A DNA stretch of 64,000 nucleotides. It comes from Nymphaea colorata (Eukaryota > Streptophyta > Magnoliopsida > Nymphaeales > Nymphaeaceae). The stretch's first letter is position 1. Each line of letters starts with the position of its first letter. Shown here piece by piece: positions 36,146 through 56,583 of the stretch. The position numbers were made by a program, and so were the translations under genes. The DNA is taken from the NCBI RefSeq assembly GCF_008831285.2, contig NC_045139.1, positions 7,224,204 through 7,288,203 of the forward strand, in the 5' to 3' direction. Under the pieces are notes generated by a model. The model saw only the letters and a list, made by a program, of their open reading frames with translations, did not search any database and was not told the origin of the DNA.

Positions 36146-38574
36146 TTTTTAAGTTTTAAAATGCAGATGTACTTAGTCATACCCACCCACATACCAGTGT
36201 CAATGTACCCGCATACTGAAATGAATACGATCATACATATCCTTGTGACCTAGGGCTCAGGCCTGCCTACAAGGAGATGAATTCAGCCATCTGTCTACAG
36301 TTTGAAGGGTTGCCTGATAACAACAGTATTATTTTGCATCATGAAAGTCATTCCAATTTGTAAGATGCCTCAGCCTCAGCCTCAGCCATCATCTCTATGA
36401 CTCAAGAATGCTTCAGATTTGAAGTTAGGATATTGTTGATGTATGCAGTTTGTATGAGCACACAGTCAGATTTTTCCCTTGTTCATGGCCTGTGACTGGA
36501 GTAAATGATGTTGTAGTTACTGAATATTTCTCGCAAATTTGTTTTATGTAGGGCTGAACACGAGCCGAGTCGAGCCCGAGCTCGGTCAGCTCGAACTCGG
36601 CTCGACTAAATAAGACACTAAAACTTTTATGAGGCATACACATACAACAAAAAAGAAGAAGTTGGCATCTATTATGAATTTATATTCAAACGAAACATAA
36701 CTTTGTCCTACAATGTTTGATTGGACTTGAGAATCTGCAGAATGGCATATGTGCAGTTTCCACCTGCAGGAGAAATAATGGCTACAGAAACGAGTGATTA
36801 AACGAGAGAGAAAGAGAGATTAAGAAAAACATATCAATTTTGAGTCCTTGATCAGCGTGGCTAAGACCACTAGCGGTCTTTAGCTGACCAACAGATCTCT
36901 GGTGGGTCGAGGGGCAAGCTGCTATGTTTTGACTCGGGTCAGCTCGATGGGGCCCAATTCAACTAGATATTTTTTAATATTATTTTTATTTTAATAATAT
37001 ATATTATTAAAAATATATTTTATATTAAATTTTAATTTTTTTTTTATTTTAACGGGCCTGGGCCCGAGCTGTACCATGAGTGGGGCTCCCAATACCATGA
37101 GACGCGGTGAGGTGTGTGAATGCCAACGCTGCACGCCATCAAAGTAATATCCGCCAACTACCGTTAGATAGGGATCTATCCGAATCTAAAATCCGATTTC
37201 ACAATCTGAATCCGTATCCGTCCTGAATCCAATTTTGACATTCATATTCATATCTGAATCCGAATTTTCAATCACATTTCATCAATTTTAAAAATGTAGT
37301 ACGTGCATTAGACATATGATATTTGTCTAAAAAATAAATCTGTTCCGAATTCGTACTTGAATCCAATCGGATATTCATGCATATCCGAATCCAAAACCAA
37401 ACCAATTTTTTAATTCGATATTAATTTTTTTTCCAGATCCGATTTTTCCGTATCGGTTCAGTCCGATATCCAATTTACATAGTATATATTGACATCTCTA
37501 TCCATGAATGTGGTCATTGGACCCGAAGCTAAGATCCCAACCAATTCAAAAGCAAGAGATTGATGCGTTCAGGTGTAGTTTAAATGTAAAAATTGACACC
37601 AACCCTGAGTTGGCTATTTGAATGAGACTAAAATGGATCTGGGTTCAGTCCAACGCACAATCTGGGAATGGAGCAAGATCATTCATATATATATATATAA
37701 TGCTGAAGAAGTGTACGAATATATCTACTTTTGAAGCATATCATTCCAAATAATGCCACGTTCCTGTTACCAAATGCCCTCTACAAGGTGAGCAATCAAA
37801 GACAGCCTCATAGTGGAGCGTTAAAAAAATTACAATATAATAAAATAACCCTATAGTGGCTGTTCATATTTCACCTGGTCTAGGCTTCAACGAAAGGAAT
37901 GTGGGTTTTATTCGTCTTCAATTTGCAATATATGTACACAATATGTACTAAAATAGTAAAATCCAACCCCTGTCCTCAGATTTTGTGTGTGTGTGTGTGT
38001 GTTGCAATGCTATAAAGTGAAAACTTTCCTCCTATCATATAATTTGACAGTCCTCTTCTCTCCGTTATGTATGTCAAGAATACTCGCAAAGTTAGGATAG
38101 CTGGCCACGTATTTCACCACTACCATTTCATGGAATGAACACGGCAAGTGGTCTGGTTCATAGCAGGTGTCTCGTTATTAAGAAAAGAAGAAGATGAAAA
38201 AATTACTGTTAAATTCCTGCACTTCATAATTGCGTCTTTATTTCGTGCGGGTTATAGTTGATATGTCCTATTTCTTCAATAAAGGCTGACCACATGTTCT
38301 GCTGGCTATACTTGTCCTGCCATTAAGCAGAGCGTATATCTTATCTGAAAAAAGAAAAGCCACCATCAAAATTTTCTTTTTATTTAACATGTGGTCACTT
38401 TTACAGCTAGGACGTTTAATGTAGAGAATGAACGACCTCAGTTTCAGCAACGACATCAATTCTCCCCATAGTAGCTTTCACCATTATGTATATTGTCTTC
38501 CTTGAGGCCTCATTAATGGCAGAAGACTGCAGTAAGAGCTTCATTCCCAAGTCTAAGCGAGAGAAAGTATACCA
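36146..38574. other. Intergenic with decayed GC/AT and CCGAATCC-type repeats
   Basis: No gene seen. About 36550-36606 and 36930-37080 carry GAGCCGAGTCGAG and GGGCCTGGGCCCGAG text around AT-rich cores, like the element at 32340. About 37160-37490 is rich in ATCCGAATCC motifs and resembles decayed repeat copies in the transporter introns (44350-45280 and 56800-57660). Confidence 0.45.
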
Positions 38575-38856
38575 TACAACAGGGTCTTTAGAGGCACATT
38601 CTCTTCACCAGATTCTGTGGCTCGTCTTGTGCAAGGGGATATCCAGTTCGCCATTCGGTTAAAGCGCCGCCGCTTGACTGCGGTTGGGTGATTGTGTCGT
38701 TTCGTCTTTCCTCTTCTCTCCTTTTTTTCTGTGCATTGTATTGTATATTTGTTCTTCCTGCTTGTGTTTTTTGCAGTATGTTTTTTTTTGCTAATTGTTT
38801 TTGTATTTAGGGAACCTCTTGTCCCTAAATTTTGTTATATATTCCCATTTTATAGG

Positions 38857-38865
<9 letters not shown>
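38575..38865 (+). repeat. Interspersed repeat, direct copy B
   Basis: Inverted partner of 33700-34010, sharing GGGTCTT.AG, GTGGCTCGTCTTGTGCA and the CTTGTCC.TAAATTTTGTTAT block. Followed directly by CT/AT microsatellite. Confidence 0.6.

Positions 38866-38948
<83 letters not shown>
38860..38948. repeat. (CT)n(AT)n microsatellite
   Basis: Short CT run followed by about 77 bp of alternating AT. Confidence 0.92.
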
Positions 38949-38951
<3 letters not shown>

Positions 38952-39759
38952 TGTGTTGGAAAATGAGATCATCGCTCATGCCATCAGGAGAGAAAGCACA
39001 TCAATTTTTTTTATGTTCGAGGTGCGGACATAAGCAACCACTTTCCATGAGGACCATTTTTCGTTAAGCTGTCAAGATGTTCTTAAAGCAAGTCGAGCTA
39101 CATGCCGGGCCTCGAACCAATAATTTTTCATGAACGGGACTGGGGCTGAATTATAAATCTACGCCTCTAGATTGGCACATCGGTTTCAAAAGTTTGACAA
39201 AGGCTGAAATATCATTTTTCAAAAATTTTTACATGATTTTTTTTTTTTAAATGTATGTATAAATTTTAAAAAAAATTGAGGGGTGAGAGGGGGACCAGGC
39301 CCTGTGGGCTCCGCCCTATATCAAAAGTAAAAGCAAAATTCAATAGAATGTTTTGTTTTTGTATAAACCCGGGTCTAAGAACGAGACCCTCTCTCTTTCT
39401 CGCGCGCTCTCTCTCTCTCCACCAAGAGAAGAAGCCGAAGAAGAATTAGGAAGAAGAAGACAATTTTTTTTCTTCAAGTCCACGGCTGCATAGAGGTTTA
39501 ATTTCAGTATTATTGAAACATAGAAGTTATTAGATAACATCGTAAAAATGCAGTACTACTCACTTCAGCATATGCAGGAGCTAATTTTCCAGTTACAGAA
39601 AATAGAATCCACTGTTATTAGATGACATCTTGAATCAACAGTAACTCAGGTTAAAGCTGAAGTCATTCCCTGCCATTCCCGAACAGCAAAGTAAGAAGTG
39701 GAAGAATTAATTTGAAGATGTGAACGGAAAGATAAATACGGTAAAGGTTTGGTTAGAAC
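38949..39759. other. Intergenic, decayed TIR-element body at about 39120-39320
   Basis: No gene seen. The stretch with ATATCATTTTTCAAAA and ATAAATTTTAAAA, ending GTGGGCTCCGCCC, matches the body of the element at 62927-63110 and is probably an older copy. Confidence 0.45.
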
Positions 39760-40042
39760 CAGTAGCGGAGCCAGCGTGGGGCTGGCGTGGGCGCCTGCCC
39801 ACGCCAGTCTAAGATAGCTCCATGTTTTTGCCTGCTTTATTTCAAGTTTGTTCGTGCATGTACAGGCTTCGGCTTCCGTTTTCCTTCCAATAAAATTAAA
39901 ATTATAGGCATTCCACACTAGAAAGAAACTCAACTGCTTATATCAGTAGTGGAGCTAGCGTGGGCTGCCCACGCCAGCCCAAGTCAACCCAAAGTATTAG
40001 TACATAGTGCTCCATAGCCAAAAATTTCTAGCTCCGCCACTG
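39760..40042. mobile_element. hAT-type MITE with 8-bp target duplication
   Basis: 283 bp bounded by inverted ends CAGTAGCGGAGC (39760) and GCTCCGCCACTG (ending 40042). The perfect 8-bp target duplication GTTAGAAC (39752-39759 and 40043-40050) is the hallmark of hAT transposons. A second end-like sequence CAGTAGTGGAGCTAGCGTGGG lies inside at about 39944, so the element is nested or rearranged. No transposase coding. Confidence 0.85.
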
Positions 40043-40995
40043 GTTAGAACTAGGCGTGAACGTCATACAACCACAGATGACAACTCCCTCCCACCAAATC
40101 CGACCCTACAACCTTAGCGCATCTGGTTAAGTAATAAAAACCAGCATGAGTTAGTTTGATTTGCATGATGCTATGTTGTTAAAATAATCATTTAAAATAT
40201 AATAAAACAGAGTTAATGCATGGTCTATCTTATCAAATAATGATTTAAAATATCGTTCACGCTTTTCTTCGACGAAAGTACTAACTTACAGTTCTGTTTG
40301 ATTAAATTATTTAGACAACTCGTAAATTTTGTTGGAAGGGCATGTTCAGGTGCACCAACATAGACAGCCTAAAGTCAATTATATCAAGCGAATTTTGATA
40401 AATATTCCTTTTCATGATCACCCGATCTTGTCACATGGCCTTCCCGGTGACTTTGTCCAACTTGTAGAAAAGGTAGGTGGCTTTCCACTGATGCAACTTC
40501 ATTGTTAGTTGATAAGTTCGAGATATTATAACTAAATCGTATCATGGTCATGAAAAAGGACTATCGATCGAATTATATAAGTTGAAGCATATAAGAAAAA
40601 AAAAATATACTGTTTCATCAGAGTACCATGTCATATTGTCTCGTAAATTCGCTTCAATCTTTAGCACATGTTCATGAAATAGTTTGTTACTATTTTCAAT
40701 GCCACACGAAAAGTTCAAATTTGAAGAACACCTAGTAAATTTTAGCTTGACATACATTTCGATGACCTAATCTCCGAGTTCAATGTTTTTTTTTAAAATT
40801 TATTTTAACTCAGAAGCAATTCATCCTAAGTTTAAATTTTACTGTGACCATTTTATAGGGTTGTTCCTGTTATGCTAGGGCGTGGTGCATGTTTGATGGT
40901 AGAATACACCATGTTTGTTTGTTGGCGATGCACATCTCACCACGAGTACTGAATGGAAAAACCAAATTTTCTTTTCTCATTTTGTCCTTATAAGG

Positions 40996-41240
40996 TAGAC
41001 TTGAGCATCGGGCCGGCCTAACCCAATAAGCATGGGTTCGGGTCGGCTCGACGACCGAAATCCGAGCCCTTATTTTTTAAATATAAAATAAAAAAGTTTG
41101 AATATAAAATACAATTTCAATAATAATATATATTATTATTAAATAAAAAATAATAATAATAAATTAAAAAATAATCGGGCTGAATCTAGCCCATTGTGCC
41201 AACCTGGGCCGCGCACCTGGGCCCTATGCTCAGGCTTGCT
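40996..41240. repeat. TIR-ended, AT-cored MITE-like element
   Basis: Left end GACTTGAGCATCGGGCC is imperfectly inverted at the right end (GGGCCCTATGCTCAGGC). The core is AT-rich with TAATAATA runs. Same family as 32340-32712 by its ends. No clear target duplication found. Confidence 0.55.
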
Positions 41241-42903
41241 TAAAGAGGGCTCTTTTTTCATCTCTTTTGAAGGCATTCTTGTCATTTCAGCCATCCAATG
41301 GCAGCCGCGCCACTAACCAGGTTGACAGTTCAAGCAACTTAGAGTTTTATATTAGTATAAATGCAAACAAACGTATAGGGCAGCTGAAACACTCTAGTGA
41401 GTATTATTTGAATCTGCCTTAAAAGATTGAGAAACACTTAAAAGATTGAGAAACACTAGAATTAGTGTCTTACAAAACTAGTTCAATTTTTGGAACAGAT
41501 TTATAAACTACTCACAAAATGTTTCAACCATAGTTAGTAAACTCGCTTGCTCGTCACCCGGGTCAGATAAGTCACGATTCAGTGTCAGCCAAGTTAGCTG
41601 GCATTTCTCAACTTATGACATGTTTTTTTTCTTAATCATGCATTGCTGAATGCTAAAGTTTGTTATTTTTTTGATTTATGAAATATCTCAAACTTTATTA
41701 ACTATATATAAATACTGATGTTATACAATCTTCAGTTTTAGTCGATAAAAAATTCAAATAGGAAGTCTCCACAAACTTAAATTTTTCCTGTGTTTGTACA
41801 ATGTTCAAGTAATCCGAGTTTGAGTTATGGGTTTACCAACTAAGGTTCTAGCTATCAAACTGCCCCTCATTTATCAACGATTGGTCTGTCTACTATCTTT
41901 TAAAGAAGAAAACTCTTGAAACAAAGTCAAATTGAGAAGAAGGTGAGCAGCCTCTGGCCAAAGGAAGCATGCAAAGTATGAAACTTTGTCGATCGTTTTC
42001 TTGTAAACGGGCGTCGATTCTTGTCCTTCAATCGATCATTAAGGCTTGTCAGTCGTGGCAGCAACCACTTTTTTCTGATCCATTCTCACCTACCTCTTCT
42101 CCCAACAAACGTTCAAAGCCAATTATCGGTCCACCAAAACTCCATCTTATCTGCAAATTTCAAACTCCTGTGCTAATTTGAGTATTCAATGAGTTCCTAA
42201 ATTTGCCTTCTCAAACTTTTAACCCTTCCATGCATTGAAGGGTTCCTCTGTTCTTATATAACATCTTTACTTTATGATTTCATATATATAACTTTTAAAA
42301 GTTTCAGGCAATTAGAAATGGCCAATGTGGTTTCGGTGGTTTCTAGGACAATAAAAGAAAACAGGAGCTGACAATTTTAAAAATTTAAGAGGACAATGAA
42401 TATGAAATCGGACACCAGTTACTTTCCATCTGCATTTTTGGAAATTAAGCTTTCGTCTCTCTCTCTGCCAGTGCCTGTCTTCGTCGTTCCTCCCAACGTG
42501 ATATATTGCGGACAGTCAGATGTCGAGGCTCTCCTATATGATCATCAGGACTTAAATGACGGAAATATGGCGTCGGCTGGATAGTTTTTTCTTCAGGAAC
42601 GTTAATGCCACGTAAAAAAGAGCAGATAAGTCTCAACTGTGCGTCAAAATCCACTTGTTTTCAGTTTTCAGAACTTATAATTCTGCAATTGATGTGAGGA
42701 TATGTCAGAGGTTGAAGAAGGTGCATGCATCACGTTCTCTTGGTATGCAACATCTGCGTCACGTGTTAGCCCCTTTTCATTCGCCTCTGTTTTAGATTAA
42801 TAGAGCTCTATTAATGTGGAAAGAAGTTAGTTTGTCTTAGCAGAATCCTCACCACCGCCTTCAAAAATCGCCACGAAAGGTGCAGAGGCCAGGAGAGAAA
42901 GAA
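41241..42903. other. Upstream region of transporter gene 1
   Basis: No gene seen. From about 42030 to 42240 it is colinear with 54770-54970 upstream of gene 2 (shared CCACCAAAACTCCATCTT), which marks the left part of the tandem duplication. No clear TATA box was placed in either copy. Confidence 0.5.
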
Positions 42904-52257
<9,354 letters not shown>

Positions 52258-52998
52258 AAATTGTATATATAAAAAAAAATTGGTGACAAACTTTCATGCA
52301 TCCTTAATAATAAAAACGATGTTGAATAGTTCAGTTAGTAGAAACTCTTGGTTGCGTTTTCCCCCCTTTTATGTCTTCTCCTGTTTCATGGCTATGCATA
52401 TCACGTGGTATTTTTAAACCTTTTCCATTATATCTAACAAGCACTTCACTTGCTGATAAGTGGTAATTGGCCCCAATCTACTATTCTATCAGCTCTGTAG
52501 GTTCACCATCCCAGTATAAAATAGTCATGGATCTTTAATCCGATGCTAGCTACCAGACTTTAAAATTCATGGATCTGTCGTCAGACCCCTCTCCACTCTA
52601 ACCACACATCTATGGTTTTCACAAAGTAATATATAGATTTAAGATCTCCAATTGAGATTATTTGTTTATGCTGTAGATTTAGGCTACCGTGGATTTAAAA
52701 TCAGCCTTGAATCTCAGATCTGAGGCTATCAAACATGGTAAGGTTCTCATATCAGAAGTCCATTTTTTTGAGAACCAGATCCTGGCTTGGAGCCCTCGCC
52801 ACATTGGCAAGCCCATGCTCTCGGATCATGTTCCATCCTTGAATTTGACCTCAAAAAGTTTGAAGTGGCCTCTTATGAAATCTCCAAAAATGCCGTGAAA
52901 ATTGCCAATCTTGAAGGGACACCAGACATCAAATTTTCAGTTCAATATAGAGGGACATGACATCAGAGTAATTTGAAGTGTTGACAATGATTTAGATT
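52258..52998. other. 3' flank of transporter gene 1
   Basis: 3' untranslated and intergenic sequence after TAG 52257. No gene seen; short ORFs lack domains. Confidence 0.5.
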
Positions 52999-53239
52999 TT
53001 GGGTGAGTGAGAGGTGTTAACCCCCACCGCCCAAGCAAGGCCCGAAGGCCCCCCCATTCCCCCTGCCTCCGGGGTCCTGAGCTGCGTCGGTGTCAGCGAT
53101 AGCAACGGTGCACCCGTCAGCTTGGATGCCGCGCCCTACCGTCTTAAGACACATGAACATAGCGCCCATGGGAATCGAACTAGAGACCTGCCTTAATACA
53201 GGCCCCTAGCTCGACCAGCTACGCTATGCCCCTTGAGGC
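52999..53239 (-). mobile_element. tRNA-derived SINE (family 1) with perfect 16-bp target duplication
   Basis: On the minus strand the element starts GCCTCAAGGGGCATAGCG. Box A is TAGCGTAGCTGGTCGAGC and box B TAGTTCGATTCCC. The GC-rich body follows. It is bounded by exact GACAATGATTTAGATT copies at 52983-52998 and 53240-53255. The exact duplication shows it is a recent insertion relative to the intronic members. Confidence 0.88.
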
Positions 53240-53255
53240 GACAATGATTTAGATT

Positions 53256-55321
53256 GAGGGAAACGTTTGATACAAATCTTGTCAATTGCTATCTTAGGTA
53301 CGATGCTTGTTGGACCCACTCAAACCTTTCTCTCTCTCTTTCTCTCTCTCTCTTATTGTAACACCTCAACAGTTTATTCTTATATTGAAGATTGTGATAG
53401 ATTCTCTTAGAAATTAAGTTATTAAAGTGGTTAGTTGCCATGGTTCCTAGTCTTTTTCAAGCTGGAACTGAAACTTTCAACTTTCAGGAGGCCGGTGTAG
53501 GTGTGGCTTGGGTCGTTACACACACACTCTCTCTCTCTCTCTTTGGGTTCAACCAGTATAGAAAAAATGGGAGTAGTTTTCCCCGACCTCTCTTTTATCT
53601 TTTACTCTATCACTTGCTTTCTCTCTCTTCTCCATCTTAGTTTTCTTTTCTGTTTTTGGCAGTCATTCTCCCAACCCAGCATCCTTTTGGTAATCTTACT
53701 AACAGTTAAGGCTTCATATAAAACACTACGTGACCTCATCTCAGTTGGAGTTGAAAGGAAAAGAATATTCAAGGGATTCCATTAATATTGAAAACCTCAC
53801 AGAATTAGTTTCAGACCTTCTTAAAATCACTTTGATAATAGATCAAAACACAGCTTTAACAACGATGAAAATGCATTAGAAGAGAAGAAGGCAGAAGAAC
53901 AGTCGCTGCAACAAGGGTAGGAGTTCAAATGGACATACTTAAAGTTCATGAAGACCCCAGATCAAGAATTAATACCGCCATTCTGTTGTGTGAGCTTCTA
54001 CCAGGCGATATTTTTGGTCTGACTCTCTCTCACAACTTAAAAAAAAAAAAAAAACTATGTCTGTCATGGGCCGACTGTTCCTCTGTCCTTCAATCCACTG
54101 CAAACCTAAAGGGTTGAGCGAGTATGCAGATAACTTAAAAACAATGTGCATAAAGAACACAAAGTATACAAAGAAGAGAAAAAACTTGCAATGAGCAGTT
54201 TCATTCAATTTAAAAGACAATACATATATCACATGAAAGAGTAAGCAAGGAGATTAACTTGACTTTATCTACAAGGGCACCTAAAGGTTAAAGTCTCAAG
54301 ACAAACTAGTCGATCATAACATGAACTTTTGGTAGGTATTCACATAGGCTGGCAAGGATCCCGTATACTTTAATCAACCCACCATCCGACCGACCTGTCT
54401 TCTTGGCTCGGAATGTAAGAAGGTAGGCTTATCAGATGGTGCGTGAACTAAGGCATGCAGATCCATGCAATGCCATATGAGGACCTGGGAACACAGCATG
54501 GAGTGTTTCACGAATAGAGACAATGGCATGAGCCAGACATACAGATTATGAACAATGCTCATGATCAATGCTTAGAGCCTAATATTTCTGTTGTTAAAGA
54601 CTGAATTTTGTAACTATTGGGAATCCCCACAAAGAAATTGAAATCCTCTCCTAAAACCCCAGGGTTGAGGGAGGATTTGTCTGTTGATGATCTCCATTTT
54701 CTACTGTAAATTCTCTCAATTTTGTGCCCGCGCAATGGTCGGCTTGTCAGACGATCATGGAGGCTTGTCAGACGCGCCTCCTCGTGGTAGCCATCTGCCT
54801 CTTCTCGAACAAACCTTGGGGATCCATTCCCACCTGCCTCTTCTCGCAACAGACGTTCCAAGCCAACTATCGGGCCACCAAAACTCCATCTTCTCTGCAA
54901 ATTTCTAACTCCTGCGCTAATTTGAGTATTGAATGAATTCCTAAATTTGCCTTCTCAAACTTTTATAACATCTTTACTTTATGATTGTATACATTTTTTA
55001 AAAGTTTCAGGCAACTTAAATAAAAAATTTGTAGCAAAAAAATGAGAATTTCTTACAATTATTTACCCTAAAATAAAAAATGGGAATTTCTTTTTAACAG
55101 TTCCCCGTAGCCAAAAAAATTCTCCGTTGGCTCAGCCACTGCTTGCCCCGTCCCGTCCCCGTACTTCACGTTTTTCGTATGAAGCATCTGCACGTGTTTT
55201 CAGTCGCCTCTCTCTTTAATGTGGAAACAAGTTAGGTTGTGTTAGCAGAATCCCCACCACCGCCGCGGCCTTTAAAAATCGCCACCAATTACCAAAGGTG
55301 CAGAGGCCAGGAGAGAAAGAA
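53256..55321. other. Intergenic region and promoter side of transporter gene 2
   Basis: No gene seen. Holds CT-rich microsatellites (53329-53354, 53520-53542). From about 54770 it is colinear with the region upstream of gene 1, including a segment just before the ATG with the same CAGAGGCCAGGAGAGAAAGA leader. Confidence 0.5.
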
Positions 55322-56403
55322 ATGGACACAGATGGGTCAGTTTCTCTCATCCCAAAGCAGAGGCCGTCCATGTGGATGACAGTCTGTGCGACGCTCATCG
55401 CTGCTTGTGGCTCATTCGAGAATGGCGCATGTGTGAGTACTCTCTGAATTTCATTTCTTGAGTCTTCAGTTATTATTTTCTTTCCATTATTAATTGAGGG
55501 AGCTCGAAAGAGAAGAAGCGAATGGAAAGTCGAGAGAAGAAGAAGAGTTACTGCCATCCTTACTGAGGAATTTGCTTTCCTGTGGCCAACAATTCACAGA
55601 GTGGATATTCCTCGCCAACTGAATCGGCCATCATCAGCGATCTCGGCCTCACTACCTCACAGGTTGTGCTCTTTCCATTAATTTCCAGGTCGATCCTGGC
55701 CAAGGAAACCATCGAAGTTTTCAGAAAAAGGCGTTGAAATTTTCTTATTTGGATTCAGAGAACTAGGATTCAAATGATCAGCGTTCAAACCTTGCTTACG
55801 TTTGAAAGAACTTGAGTGGATATAATTAAACTCTTCATAGAATTCAAAAGGGACTAATCTTTCTTCTCCCTGTTTCGAAAAACCAGTACTCTGTTTTTGG
55901 CTCTCTGCTGACGGTTGGTGCGATGATTGGTGCCTTAGGAACCGGACCTTTAGCGGATTATGTTGGCCGGAAATGGGTAGGAAGTTGTTCAGCATTACGC
56001 AATTGCATCGCCCATTTATTCGTTCTGTATGTTTCTTTCTCGAATAATTCGTCGCTGCTCTTCTTACTTCGAGTAACCTTGAATTTGATGAGCAGACAAT
56101 GAGAATTTCTTCTGGTGTGTGCGTGGCTGGATGGATCTCCATTATGCTGTCACAGGTTTGCTGCTTTTCTTATGTTTTTGATTCTTTCTTTAAGCTATGC
56201 TTGCTACTATTCTTGTTTGTTTGTTTTGTTAATGTGGGAGCTTTTGACATGCTGCACCAGCATGCTTGGTCGCTAGACGTCGGCCGATTCTGCACCGGCG
56301 TTGGGATTGGGATATTCTCTTATGTGGTAAAATTATCTGACCTTCCATAATGCTAATCGATACAAATTAAAAATTGCAATTTTGTGTGTGTGTGTGTGTG
56401 TGT

Positions 56404-56438
<35 letters not shown>

Positions 56439-56525
56439 GGACTTTTATATTTTATTTAAAGTAATTTTTTAACGAAAAAATAGATGGTCTGTTTTTTTGT
56501 TCCTGGCCTAACTGTCTGTTTCTAC

Positions 56526-56583
<58 letters not shown>

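Noticed and set aside
53007-53239. GC-rich ORF MLTPTAQARPEGPPIPPASG
   Set aside because: It lies wholly within the SINE and reads antisense through its body; the end HGNRTRDLP is the usual box-B antisense artefact.
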